Shown in pieces: positions 18,590-29,819 of a stretch of 50,888 bases of DNA. Numbering within the stretch: position 1 is the stretch's first letter; each line of letters starts with the position of its first letter. Source of the DNA: Planctomycetaceae bacterium (GTDB lineage Bacteria; Planctomycetota; UBA1135; GCA-002686595); assembly GCA_011525785.1 (NCBI GenBank), contig WYBT01000008.1, positions 1 to 50,888 on the forward strand, in the 5' to 3' direction. Under the pieces are notes generated by a model. That model had not been told where the DNA came from, did not search any database, and saw only the letters and a list, made by a program, of their open reading frames with translations. The translations under genes were made by a program, and so were the position numbers.

Positions 18590-19479
18590 CGGTTTCGGAC
18601 GGCGTGGAGGAACTCGTCGACGGCTCGAGCGTAGGCCGCGCGATCGTAGGCCACGAGCCGGTCGTGCGGAGCGCCTTCGATGACGATCAGCCGCGTCGAT
18701 TTCGGGCTGGCCGCCAGCAGCGCGCGCGCGTCGTCGAGCGTCGCGAGCTCGTCGCCGCCGCCGGCGAGCAGCCACACGCCCGCCGGCACCGCGAGCTGGC
18801 CCATGTGCACCAGCGGCGAGATCTCGCGCCACTGCGGCCAGCGCAACGCCGCGCCGACTCGCAGCGCGAGGTGGGCGACGCGGCCCAGGCCCATGGGCAG
18901 ATGCAACTCGCAGCGCCGGAGCGCCGCGCTGTCCAAGTCGGTGTACAGGCACTCGAGCCAGTAGGCCTCGACGCGTGCGCCCAGCTCGGCGGCGGCGAAC
19001 ACGCTTGCGGCGGCGCCCAGCGACGCGCCCGCGAGCACGAGCTGCGCGCCGGGGCGTCGTTGCGCGGCCCAATCGACCGCGACGAGCACGTCACGGCGCG
19101 CGCTCCAGCCGAAATCCTCGCTGGCGCCGCTCGAATCGCCGTGCGCGCGCAACGTGACCAGCAGCGCCGCGCAACCGCGCTCGAGGAACACTTCCGCCGC
19201 CTGGACTCGCGCGCTGCGGCCGCCGCCCTTGCCGTGCAGCAGGATCACGGTCGGAGCGCTCGGCTCGCGCGCCTCGACGAACCACGCGCCCAACTCCTCG
19301 CCATCGCTGGCGCGCAGCCTCAGCGACTCGACTCGGCCCGACCAGGACTGCGGCGGCGGCTCGTCGTACGACGGTTTGGCGCGGGAGCGGAGCGCGCCGA
19401 CCGCGATCCAGCCGCTCGCGACGAACAGCGCGAGCACGGCGACCGCCGACACCGAGGTTGCTCGCAGCCAGCGCTTCAC
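18586..19479 (-). CDS. Membrane-anchored alpha/beta hydrolase
   Basis: This 297-residue protein starts at a GTG that overlaps the preceding stop (GTGA). The N-terminal hydrophobic helix (about 8-28) is a signal anchor. The hydrolase core shows the oxyanion loop LLHGKGG (80-86), the nucleophile elbow GASLGA (151-156) with Ser153, and a terminal EGAPHDRL supplying the catalytic His. The fold resembles BAAT/dienelactone-hydrolase-like peptidases or esterases anchored in the envelope; substrate unknown. It sits between a YheT-like hydrolase and a DUF547 protein in the same operon. Confidence 0.8.
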   Translation of the reverse strand: MKRWLRATSVSAVAVLALFVASGWIAVGALRSRAKPSYDEPPPQSWSGRVESLRLRASDGEELGAWFVEAREPSAPTVILLHGKGGGRSARVQAAEVFLERGCAALLVTLRAHGDSSGASEDFGWSARRDVLVAVDWAAQRRPGAQLVLAGASLGAAASVFAAAELGARVEAYWLECLYTDLDSAALRRCELHLPMGLGRVAHLALRVGAALRWPQWREISPLVHMGQLAVPAGVWLLAGGGDELATLDDARALLAASPKSTRLIVIEGAPHDRLVAYDRAAYARAVDEFLHAVRNR

Positions 19480-20456
19480 GGGGAACTCGCGAGTTGCTCG
19501 ACGTAGTGCTCGAGCGCGCCGTCGATCCAACGTTCTCCGCCGCGCGCGAGAAAGCCGATGTGCCCGCCGTGCGGCTCGATGTGCAGCGAGATGCGCTCGG
19601 AGAGCGGCGTGCGCTCGTACAGCCCGACGTCGAGGAACGGATCGTCGCCGGCGGCGATGATGGCGGTCGGAACGCCGACCTGCGCGAGGCGGCTGCGGCT
19701 CGAGCAACGCGCGTAGTAGTCGTCTGCGCCGGCGAAGCCGCCCAGGGGCGCGGTGATGTGCTCGTCGAACTCGCGCAGGCTCGCGCGGGGCGAGATGTCG
19801 AAGCGCGCGTCGATCAATCCGAGGCGCTGGCGCTCGCGCAGGTCCGCGCGCAGGCGGCGCACGAAGCGCAGCTCGTAGAGCCGCGAGAGTCCGCGCGAAA
19901 TGCGCTCGGATGCGTCGGCGAGGTCGATCACCGGGTTGATGGCGAGCACCGCGTCGGCCAGCGGCGCGGGCTCGGCCGCGTGCAGGAGCGCGATGTTCCC
20001 GCTCATCGAGAAGCCGACCACGATGTGGCGCAGCTGCGGAGCGAGCGCGCGACTGCGCTCGAGCACCGCGCGCAGATCGTCGCTGCGGCCGGAGTGGTAC
20101 GGCTTGCGCGCGAGTCCCGCGCCGTCGCCGCAGCCGCGGTGGTTGACGGCCCAAACGCCGTGGCCGCGCGCCACGAGTCGCTCGGCGGCGCGGCGCATGT
20201 AGTCGGAGTCGACGTCGCCCGAGAGGCCGTGGAAGAGCAGCACGCGCACACCGCTCGCGCCCGGGGCCTCGAGCGCGATCAACGCGTCGCCGTCCTCGAG
20301 CTCGATGCGATGCCGCGTGACGTTCGCGCGCGATCGGAGCGACGGGGCCTCGCTCGGCAGAAGGTGCGCGAAGATCGTCTGGGCATGCCCGCCGCGGGCC
20401 CACCAAGGCGGCGCGCACGGCCGCGAGTAGCGCGCGATCGACCGCCGCGCGCTCAC
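19476..20456 (-). CDS. YheT-like alpha/beta hydrolase (UPF0017 group)
   Basis: This 326-residue protein starts at a GTG overlapping the stop of the SEC-C gene. Family marks: [16 protein letters not shown] near residues 19-34, [19 protein letters not shown] near 73-91, VNHRGCGDG near 104-112, and the nucleophile motif GFSMSGN at 148-154 (Ser150). The acid (GDDPFLD) and a His in PHGGHIGF near the end complete the triad. YheT/ABHD1-3-type proteins are esterase- or phospholipase-like, and E. coli YheT has no firm assignment. Operon context with a second hydrolase suggests envelope or lipid turnover, which is inference. Confidence 0.85.
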   Translation of the reverse strand: MSARRSIARYSRPCAPPWWARGGHAQTIFAHLLPSEAPSLRSRANVTRHRIELEDGDALIALEAPGASGVRVLLFHGLSGDVDSDYMRRAAERLVARGHGVWAVNHRGCGDGAGLARKPYHSGRSDDLRAVLERSRALAPQLRHIVVGFSMSGNIALLHAAEPAPLADAVLAINPVIDLADASERISRGLSRLYELRFVRRLRADLRERQRLGLIDARFDISPRASLREFDEHITAPLGGFAGADDYYARCSSRSRLAQVGVPTAIIAAGDDPFLDVGLYERTPLSERISLHIEPHGGHIGFLARGGERWIDGALEHYVEQLASSP

Positions 20457-20938
20457 GCGTCCTTGCCGTGGCACTTCTTGAACTTCTTGCCGCTTCCGCA
20501 CGAGCAAGGGTCGTTGCGCCCGACCTTCTCGGCCTTGTGCACGAACGGATCGTCGGCCTTCACCGCCAGATTCGCGAGCCGACCGGACTTGACCACCTGC
20601 TCGAACTCGCCCGCGTGGGCCGCGAGCGCCTGGCGGATCTCGAACGACTGCGTCACGACGCGCGCGGTCGACAGATGGTCGTAGTACGCCTCGAGCAGCT
20701 CGGGCGTGATGCGCGCGAGCTCGTCGGACTTTCCGAAGCGCGCGGGGAGCTGCTCGATCAACACCGAGCGCACGTCCTCGCCGTCCAGCTCCCACGGGGC
20801 CTTCCCGACTCCGCGATAGCAGGCGTCGACGAAGCGCTCGATCACGCGCTTGGCGTCGGCGCGCCGCCCCGACCAGGGCCGCGCCGCGTCCGAGTCCAGG
20901 AACGCGGCCGTCTCCAGTGCGATCTGCTTGTCACTCAT
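20453..20938 (-). CDS. SEC-C motif protein
   Basis: This is a 161-residue protein. The first 135 residues are alpha-helical without a clear family; the C-terminus is a textbook SEC-C zinc motif ([20 protein letters not shown]) with the CxC...CH ligand set. The motif occurs in SecA and many small proteins as a zinc-dependent protein-interaction module. The ATG lies eight bases after a TACGCT -10-like element, suggesting a leaderless transcript. It opens the four-gene operon and its stop overlaps the next start. Confidence 0.85.
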   Translation of the reverse strand: MSDKQIALETAAFLDSDAARPWSGRRADAKRVIERFVDACYRGVGKAPWELDGEDVRSVLIEQLPARFGKSDELARITPELLEAYYDHLSTARVVTQSFEIRQALAAHAGEFEQVVKSGRLANLAVKADDPFVHKAEKVGRNDPCSCGSGKKFKKCHGKDA

Positions 20939-20946
20939 CGTTCGAC

Positions 20947-20952
20947 AGCGTA
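20947..20952 (-). promoter_or_regulatory. -10-like TACGCT, eight bases before start codon
   Basis: On the minus strand the context is CCGCTACGCTGTCG. Only eight bases separate the last T from the ATG, so a start site at the usual distance would coincide with the start codon. Confidence 0.5.
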
Positions 20953-21134
20953 GCGGCCGCGCACGCGCCGCGCCCTGAGGCCGGACCCGCGAGATTCTCG
21001 TGCGATTGTCGATTCCATCGCTGCGGAGGTCGTGCTGATCCAAAGGGGGGAGTCGCACTGTGGCGCAGGGAGCGCCGCGCGGATCTCCCCCGATCGCAGC
21101 GTCCCTCACAAGCCGCAAGGCAGGGAGATTCAAC

Positions 21135-21482
21135 ATGTCCGACAGTCCGCGCATCCGTCCCGAAGAGCTCTCCAAGGCCGTCGCCAAGGCCGTTTCGCTC
21201 GCGCAGGCCAAGCACAAGCTCGAGCTGCACCCGCATCCGATCCAACCCGACTTCGCGCGCCTGCCGTGGTGGATCGTCGGCCGCGTGCTGCGCGAGCGCG
21301 TCGATCTCGACCAGGCCCACAAGACCGCCGCGACCATCACCGCGAGCGTGAACGGCAAGGGCAACGCCTTCCAACCGGTCACGGTGTGCTTTGGCGACGA
21401 CATCCTGGTGGGCTTCATCGAGCGCTTCGGCGGGCAGATCCAACCGCCGCAGCACCTGCTGGGCGGCGGGCCGCAGCTCTGA
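21135..21482 (+). CDS. Small conserved-looking protein, unknown
   Basis: This 115-residue protein follows an AGGGAG ribosome site. It is basic at the N-terminus ([20 protein letters not shown]), then has a compact alpha/beta pattern ([34 protein letters not shown]). No family is recognised. The next gene starts eight bases downstream, so the two probably form an operon. Codon use is typical of the window. Confidence 0.7.
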   Translation: MSDSPRIRPEELSKAVAKAVSLAQAKHKLELHPHPIQPDFARLPWWIVGRVLRERVDLDQAHKTAATITASVNGKGNAFQPVTVCFGDDILVGFIERFGGQIQPPQHLLGGGPQL

Positions 21483-21490
21483 GGCGCGCC

Positions 21491-21934
21491 ATGACAGCGC
21501 CGCAGCAAGGTCACTCGTGCCCCAGCGCGCAGCCTGACATGGAGGGCGCGCGCGTGTTCGGCGTGCTCACCGGCGAGCCCGAGGCGCCGCGCGTCGGCTA
21601 CCTCGAGCGCGCGCTCGAGCTCGACACGGCGCTCGAGGCGGCGCTCGCGCCCGCGCTCGAAGGCGTCGCACCGACGCAGGTCTTGCGCATCGCGGCGAAC
21701 TGCGAAGAGAAGCGCTGCGGGAACTTCAACGGCGTGCGCTGCACTTTGGCGGACCGGATTCGAGCGGCGTTGCCGCCGGTGGTGGCGCAGCTGCCTCCGT
21801 GCGCGATCCGCTCGACCTGCCGCTGGTACGCCGAGCAGGGCCGCGAGATCTGCTTCCGCTGTCCGCAGATCACGACCTTGAACGTCGGCAGCGACGACGC
21901 AGTCCTGCGCGAAGCGGCGACTCCGCCGCACTGA
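21491..21934 (+). CDS. Cysteine-rich protein, possibly metal or Fe-S binding
   Basis: This 147-residue protein has most of its cysteines in the second half: [14 protein letters not shown], then [14 protein letters not shown], then CFRCPQI, eight or nine Cys in CxnC pairs. That spacing suggests iron-sulfur or zinc binding, but it matches no ferredoxin or zinc-finger pattern I can name. The N-terminal half has a simple helical stretch ([20 protein letters not shown]). It lies eight bases after the preceding gene. A redox or electron-transfer role is only a guess. Confidence 0.65.
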   Translation: MTAPQQGHSCPSAQPDMEGARVFGVLTGEPEAPRVGYLERALELDTALEAALAPALEGVAPTQVLRIAANCEEKRCGNFNGVRCTLADRIRAALPPVVAQLPPCAIRSTCRWYAEQGREICFRCPQITTLNVGSDDAVLREAATPPH

Positions 21935-22002
21935 GCCGACTCCGCCGCACTGAGCCACAGTCGGAAGCCGAACGCCGCGTTACGCGCCGGGCACTGGGAC
22001 GT

Positions 22003-22008
22003 TAGCTT
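22003..22008 (+). promoter_or_regulatory. -10-like TAGCTT, eight bases before GTG start
   Basis: The context CGTTAGCTTGCG repeats the motif before tryptophan dioxygenase. Eight bases separate it from the GTG at 22017, so the transcript would begin at or next to the start codon. Confidence 0.55.
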
Positions 22009-22016
22009 GCGCCCCA

Positions 22017-23903
22017 GTGTCCGGCGCCGTGCTGATCCCTTTGCTCCTCACTCAAGCCGGCGGCGGCGGCGCGTTCGGCGGGGGCGGTGGTGGAGGCGGC
22101 GGCGACGACGGGCTGCCGATCGAGCTGCTGTACTGGCTGGTGCGGCTGGCGATCCACTATCCGGCGGTCGGCGTGCCGCTCTTGATCGCCGTGCTGGTCG
22201 TGTTCGTGCTCGGTACGCGGCGCGGATGGTGGAAGCACCAGGAGCGCGTGATTCACAAGGCGCGTCCGCTGCGCGCCACACAGGCCTCGCGCGACGCCGC
22301 CGAGCGACTGCGCCAGTCCGATCCGGCCTTCGACACGGCCGCGTTCACCGCCCGCGTCGAGCGAGCGTTTCGCAAGGCCCAGGAGGCTTGGTGCGCGCAA
22401 GCCCTCGAGCCGCTGCGCGTGTTCGTCTCCGACGGCGTGTTCGAGCGCTTCTCGCTCCAAGTTGCACAGCAGCGCGAGGAGGGCTGGCGACAGGGCATGG
22501 ACGGCCTGCGCGTCGAGAGTCCGGTGCTTCAGCACGTCGAGCTCGGCCGCCACTTCGAGACCGTGACGCTGCGCATCGCGTTCGAGGCCGACATCCACCG
22601 CATCGCGCTCTCGAGCGGCAAGCGCATCGCGAACTCGAGCCTGCCGCGCTCGCACTTCGAGGAGTGCTGGAGCTTCGTGCGCCGGCGCGGCGCGCGCACG
22701 CGCAACGCCGAGGGCCTGATCGAAGGCCAGTGCCCAGGCTGCGGCGCGCCGCTCAACGTCAATCAGTCCGCCAAGTGCGCGAGCTGCGGAGTGCTCGTGC
22801 GCAGCGGCGAGCACGACTGGGTGCTGGCCGAGATCACGCAGGCCAGCGAGTGGCGCCCCGAGGACGAGCGCGCGGCTCCGGGACTCGAGTCGTTCGAGCG
22901 CCGCGACGCCGGGATCTCGGTGCAGATGCTCGAAGACCGCGTGTCGGTCGCGTTCTGGCGCTGGAGCGAAGCGACGCGCACGCGCCGGGTCGACCCGCTC
23001 GTGCGCGCCGCGAGTGCGGAGTTCTGCGAGCGCGAGGCGGAGCGCCTGGCGCTGCCCAAGGCCGGCTCGCCGCGCGTGTACCTGGCCGATCGCGCGGTGG
23101 GGGCCGTCCGCACGCTCGGACTCCTGCCCGGCGAGTCGCGCGACCGCGCCGTGGTCGAGGTGACCTGGGACGGTCGCTTCGCCAACGTCGCGGCCGACGG
23201 CGCCATCAAGCTCGACGAGCAACGCGTGCTGCGCCGAACGCTGTTCGTGCTCGAGCGGCCGGCGGGCCTGGTGAGCAAGCTCGGCGACGCCTTCGCGACC
23301 TCGAGCTGCACCAATTGCGGCGCGCACGACTCCGGCGGCCTCGAGCCGCGCTGTGCCTACTGCGGAGTCCCGCGTGTCGACGGCGGCTCGGGCTGGCTCC
23401 TCAACGAAGTCGTCGAGCGCGGCGAGGCGCGCCACGGGGAGCTCGTGCGCGAATGCGAAGCGCTGTGGCGACGCGTGGACTCCCAGCCGCGCGGCGCGGC
23501 GCCCGCAACGCCGGCGCTGTCGCGCGCCGGGTTGCTCGTGTGGGTCGTGGCGGCGGCGCGCTCGGACGGCGAGGTCGACGCGAGCGAGCGGCGCGCGATC
23601 GAGTCGCTCGCCGAGCGCCTGGGCGACCCGCGCGAGCACGTCGAGGCGTTGCTCGCGATGCCGGCGGCCGAGCTGCCGGCCCCGCAGCCGCGCGAGCGCG
23701 AGCAAGCGGTCGAGTGGCTGACCGAGCTGTGCCTGCTCGCCATGGCGGACGGCCGCATCCCGCAAGCCGAACAGGACTTCCTGCGCCGCGTCGCACAGCG
23801 CTTCAGCATCGCGCAGAGCGAGCTGGCCGGGATCTACGAGGTCGCTCGCAATCGGCTGTACCGCGAGTCGAAGGCGGCGCGCGCGCAGCAGAGCTCTCGC
23901 TGA
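22017..23903 (+). CDS. TIM44-like / zinc-ribbon / TerB membrane protein
   Basis: This 628-residue protein begins at a GTG. The N-terminus has a hydrophobic start, a run of glycines (about 15-29) and a membrane helix at about 48-66. A TIM44-like domain follows (about 100-225: WCAQALEPLRVFVSDGVFER). A first zinc ribbon lies at 239-257 (CPGC...CASC), then probably a second TIM44-like region (about 290-415). A second ribbon lies at 431-449 (CTNC...CAYC). A C-terminal TerB-like helical domain spans about 500-610 (WVVAAARSDGEVDASERRAI, LLAMADGRIPQAEQDFLRR) with the DGxxxxxE acidic repeats of that family. TIM44-like proteins with Gly-rich leaders act at membranes, and TerB often binds metal or serves in surveillance. 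The combination here is unusual; function unknown. Confidence 0.8.
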   Translation: MSGAVLIPLLLTQAGGGGAFGGGGGGGGGDDGLPIELLYWLVRLAIHYPAVGVPLLIAVLVVFVLGTRRGWWKHQERVIHKARPLRATQASRDAAERLRQSDPAFDTAAFTARVERAFRKAQEAWCAQALEPLRVFVSDGVFERFSLQVAQQREEGWRQGMDGLRVESPVLQHVELGRHFETVTLRIAFEADIHRIALSSGKRIANSSLPRSHFEECWSFVRRRGARTRNAEGLIEGQCPGCGAPLNVNQSAKCASCGVLVRSGEHDWVLAEITQASEWRPEDERAAPGLESFERRDAGISVQMLEDRVSVAFWRWSEATRTRRVDPLVRAASAEFCEREAERLALPKAGSPRVYLADRAVGAVRTLGLLPGESRDRAVVEVTWDGRFANVAADGAIKLDEQRVLRRTLFVLERPAGLVSKLGDAFATSSCTNCGAHDSGGLEPRCAYCGVPRVDGGSGWLLNEVVERGEARHGELVRECEALWRRVDSQPRGAAPATPALSRAGLLVWVVAAARSDGEVDASERRAIESLAERLGDPREHVEALLAMPAAELPAPQPREREQAVEWLTELCLLAMADGRIPQAEQDFLRRVAQRFSIAQSELAGIYEVARNRLYRESKAARAQQSSR

Positions 23904-23908
23904 ACGAA

Positions 23909-23942
23909 AGCGGGCGACGCCGCTCGCGCGACGCCGCCCGCT
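23909..23942. terminator. Hairpin between convergent genes
   Basis: AGCGGGCG (23909-23916) pairs with CGCCCGCT (23935-23942), with further pairing inside. It lies between the stops of the TIM44-like gene (+) and the nucleotidase (-). There is no T tract, so it may act as a bidirectional RNA 3'-end structure rather than a classical intrinsic terminator. Confidence 0.4.
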
Positions 23943-23990
23943 CGTAGAAATCCGGTCTGCGCGCGCCGTCGAGCGGACGCGCAGAGGCGG

Positions 23991-27623
<3,633 letters not shown>

Positions 27624-27729
27624 TTTCGATTCCCCTCGATTCGTGGGTTGCTGGAGACATCTCGCCGTTGCGGCGAGCAACCCGCATTCGAGGGGCGCCA
27701 ATGCAAGTCCGCGTGAAGCCCGCGTCAGG

Positions 27730-27836
27730 CCTGGTTGTACGGCGCCAGAGCAATCTGTCCCACGCCGCGCAACGCAACGGACAGCCCGGACGCAGCGGCG
27801 GCGCGGGACAGATTGCTCTGGCACCGTACAACCAGG
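27730..27836. repeat. Near-perfect 32-bp inverted repeat (107-bp hairpin)
   Basis: Positions 27730-27761 and 27805-27836 are reverse complements with one mismatch in 32. The 43-base centre holds a further CGCCGC/GCGGCG pair. The element starts three bases after the UbiD stop codon. Both arms contain GGTGCCAGAGCAATCTGTCC or its variant. It has no T tract. It could be a miniature inverted-repeat element, a REP-like palindrome or a strong 3'-end hairpin. Confidence 0.9.
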
Positions 27837-27839
27837 TGG

Positions 27840-29645
27840 TCAGTCGAGGTGTCCGCGCGCGCTGTCGCCCATCGCGACCTTGCGCGAAGGGAAGTACTCG
27901 CTCCAGCGCCTCGTCACGAGCTTGTCCGTCTCTTCATCGCAGAAGAGCTCGATCGGGTACCAGGGCTTCATGCGCGCGTCGATCACGACCGGCGGAGTGA
28001 AGCTCGGGTGGTTGTGCACGAGTTCGACCTTGGCGGCCGTGAGGTCGCTCGCCGGGTTGAAGCGCGTGAACGTCGTCCACAGGAAGTTCGTCGCGCTGCG
28101 CGTCGCGCGCTCGGCGTCGTCCGAGAGCACGACCAGCGGCCAATGCGCGAAGTCGGGGTGCGCAGCGATGCGCGCGGGCGCGCCGGGCTCGCTGGCGTAG
28201 CTCGGCCCCGACACGACCAGGCAGCCCGCGCAGAACACGCGCGCACTCGAACAGCCCGCAGGCAACGTGCCGCTGAACTCGCGCCGCAGCGCGCGGATCG
28301 GCTCGCCCAGGCCGAGCAGCACGCCCTTCGAGCCCTCGTTGACGCGCGGGCCGGCGTAGTCGAGCGAGTCCATCGACAGGTTCGAGAACAGGAACAGGTC
28401 GGTGCGGAAATCGGCGCGCGCGAGGATGTGCTCGAGCGTGGCCTTGAAGTCGCGCAGGTCGACCGCGCCGTCGGTCGCGATCAGGAACTTGGTCAGCGCG
28501 AGCTGGCCCTCGCCGAGGATGCGGAAGGCGCTGGCCATCGCCTCGCGCTTGTAGCGGTTGCGCACCACGGCGCCCGCGAGCGCGTGGTAGCCCGTCTCGC
28601 CGTAGCTCCACAGCTGCGTGACGGCCGGCATCACCACCGGGAAGAGCGGCGAGAGCAGGTCCTGCAGGTAGTCGCCGAGGAAGAAGTCCTCCTGGCGCGG
28701 CTTGCCGACGACCGTGGCCGGGAAGATCGCGTCTTTGCGGCGGAAGAGCGCCTTGACGCTGAGCTCGGGATAGTCGTGCGTCTCCGAGTAGTAGCCGTAG
28801 TGATCGCCGAACGGCCCCTCAGCGCGGCGCGCGCCGGGGCGCACCTCGCCGACGAGCGCGAACTCGGCGTCGGCGACGATCGGCAGCGCGCTCGCAGCGT
28901 GCGTCGCGAGCCGCACGCGCCGCTGGAGCAGAAGGCTCGTGAGCAGCAGCTCGGGCACGTTCTCGGGCAGCGGCGCGATGGCCGAGAGGATCAGCGCCGG
29001 CGGACCTCCGACGTGCACCACCACCGGCAGCGGCCGGCCGAGCTCCTCCGCGCGCGCGAGGTGGAACCCGCCGCCCTTGCCGATCTGCATGTGCAGTCCG
29101 GTGGTCGAGTCGTCGAACAACTGGATGCGGTACATGCCGAGGTTCGGCCCCAGACCCTCGGGATGCTCGGTGTAGACCAGCGGCAACGTCACGAAGCGCC
29201 CGCCGTCGCGCACCCACGTCTTGAGCGCCGGCAGCCGCGACAGGCGCGGCGGCGTGTCGACCACTTCGGTGATCGGTCCGCCGCTCGAGCGCGTCATCCC
29301 GACCTTGGCGAGCGAGGCGAACAGCGATCGTTTGGCCCACAACTTCCCCAGCGTCGGCGGCACGAGTTCGTGCGGCAGGCGCGCGACCTGCGCGATCAGC
29401 TCCTGAGGCCACTTGCCAAACGCGCGCTCGACGCGGCTCGCGGTCCCGAACAGGTTGGTGACCAGCGGGAAATCGCAGCCCTTCACGCGCTTGAAGAGCA
29501 GCGCCGGCCCGCCCGCGGCGATCACGCGGCGGTGGACCTCGGCCGCCTCGAGCTCGGGGTCGACCTCGGCCTCGATCTCCACCAACTCGCCGGACGCACG
29601 CAACTCGGCCAAAAAGGCGCGCAAATCAGGGGCGGGGGCGTGCAT
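27840..29645 (-). CDS. UbiD-family prenylated-FMN decarboxylase
   Basis: This 601-residue protein is longer than E. coli UbiD (497). The family core is clear: GPALLFKRVKG near 46-56, NLGMYRIQLFDDSTTGLHMQ near 168-187, and the signature EGPFGDHYGYYS at 276-287, which carries catalytic Glu/Arg and cofactor-contact residues, then KDAIFPATVVGKPRQEDFF. UbiD enzymes (de)carboxylate aromatic or unsaturated acids using prenyl-FMN made by UbiX; no ubiX is adjacent. Substrate could be 4-hydroxybenzoate-type ubiquinone/menaquinone intermediates or another aromatic acid, so I give no specific symbol. A TATAGT -10 lies 50 bases upstream between two CCCGCGGG palindromes. Confidence 0.9.
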   Translation of the reverse strand: MHAPAPDLRAFLAELRASGELVEIEAEVDPELEAAEVHRRVIAAGGPALLFKRVKGCDFPLVTNLFGTASRVERAFGKWPQELIAQVARLPHELVPPTLGKLWAKRSLFASLAKVGMTRSSGGPITEVVDTPPRLSRLPALKTWVRDGGRFVTLPLVYTEHPEGLGPNLGMYRIQLFDDSTTGLHMQIGKGGGFHLARAEELGRPLPVVVHVGGPPALILSAIAPLPENVPELLLTSLLLQRRVRLATHAASALPIVADAEFALVGEVRPGARRAEGPFGDHYGYYSETHDYPELSVKALFRRKDAIFPATVVGKPRQEDFFLGDYLQDLLSPLFPVVMPAVTQLWSYGETGYHALAGAVVRNRYKREAMASAFRILGEGQLALTKFLIATDGAVDLRDFKATLEHILARADFRTDLFLFSNLSMDSLDYAGPRVNEGSKGVLLGLGEPIRALRREFSGTLPAGCSSARVFCAGCLVVSGPSYASEPGAPARIAAHPDFAHWPLVVLSDDAERATRSATNFLWTTFTRFNPASDLTAAKVELVHNHPSFTPPVVIDARMKPWYPIELFCDEETDKLVTRRWSEYFPSRKVAMGDSARGHLD

Positions 29646-29683
29646 GGGGCGCGGAGACGGGGTCCTGTGCGGCGCGGCCGGGC

Positions 29684-29720
29684 GCCCGCGGGCACACTAT
29701 AGGCCCGCCGCCCCGCGGGC
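29684..29720 (-). promoter_or_regulatory. TATAGT -10 flanked by paired CCCGCGGG palindromes
   Basis: GCCCGCGGG (29684-29692) and CCCGCGGGC (29712-29720) form a 9-bp inverted repeat, each half itself palindromic. Between them, on the minus strand, lies TATAGT (29701-29696), a good -10 for the UbiD gene. The arrangement looks like operator sites bracketing a promoter; it is also within the divergent region before the DUF1800 gene. Confidence 0.4.
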
Positions 29721-29819
29721 CGTGTCGATCGCAAGCTCGGTGCGGAACGCCGCCGGCGCGGGCGGGTTGCAGCTCGGACTCGAACGCGTCGATCCAACCC
29801 GACGCACGAAGGAGCCACC

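Noticed and set aside
27735..29702. 655-codon plus-strand frame starting in the inverted repeat
   Set aside because: It is antisense to the UbiD-family gene, which has full family motifs; the frame has none.
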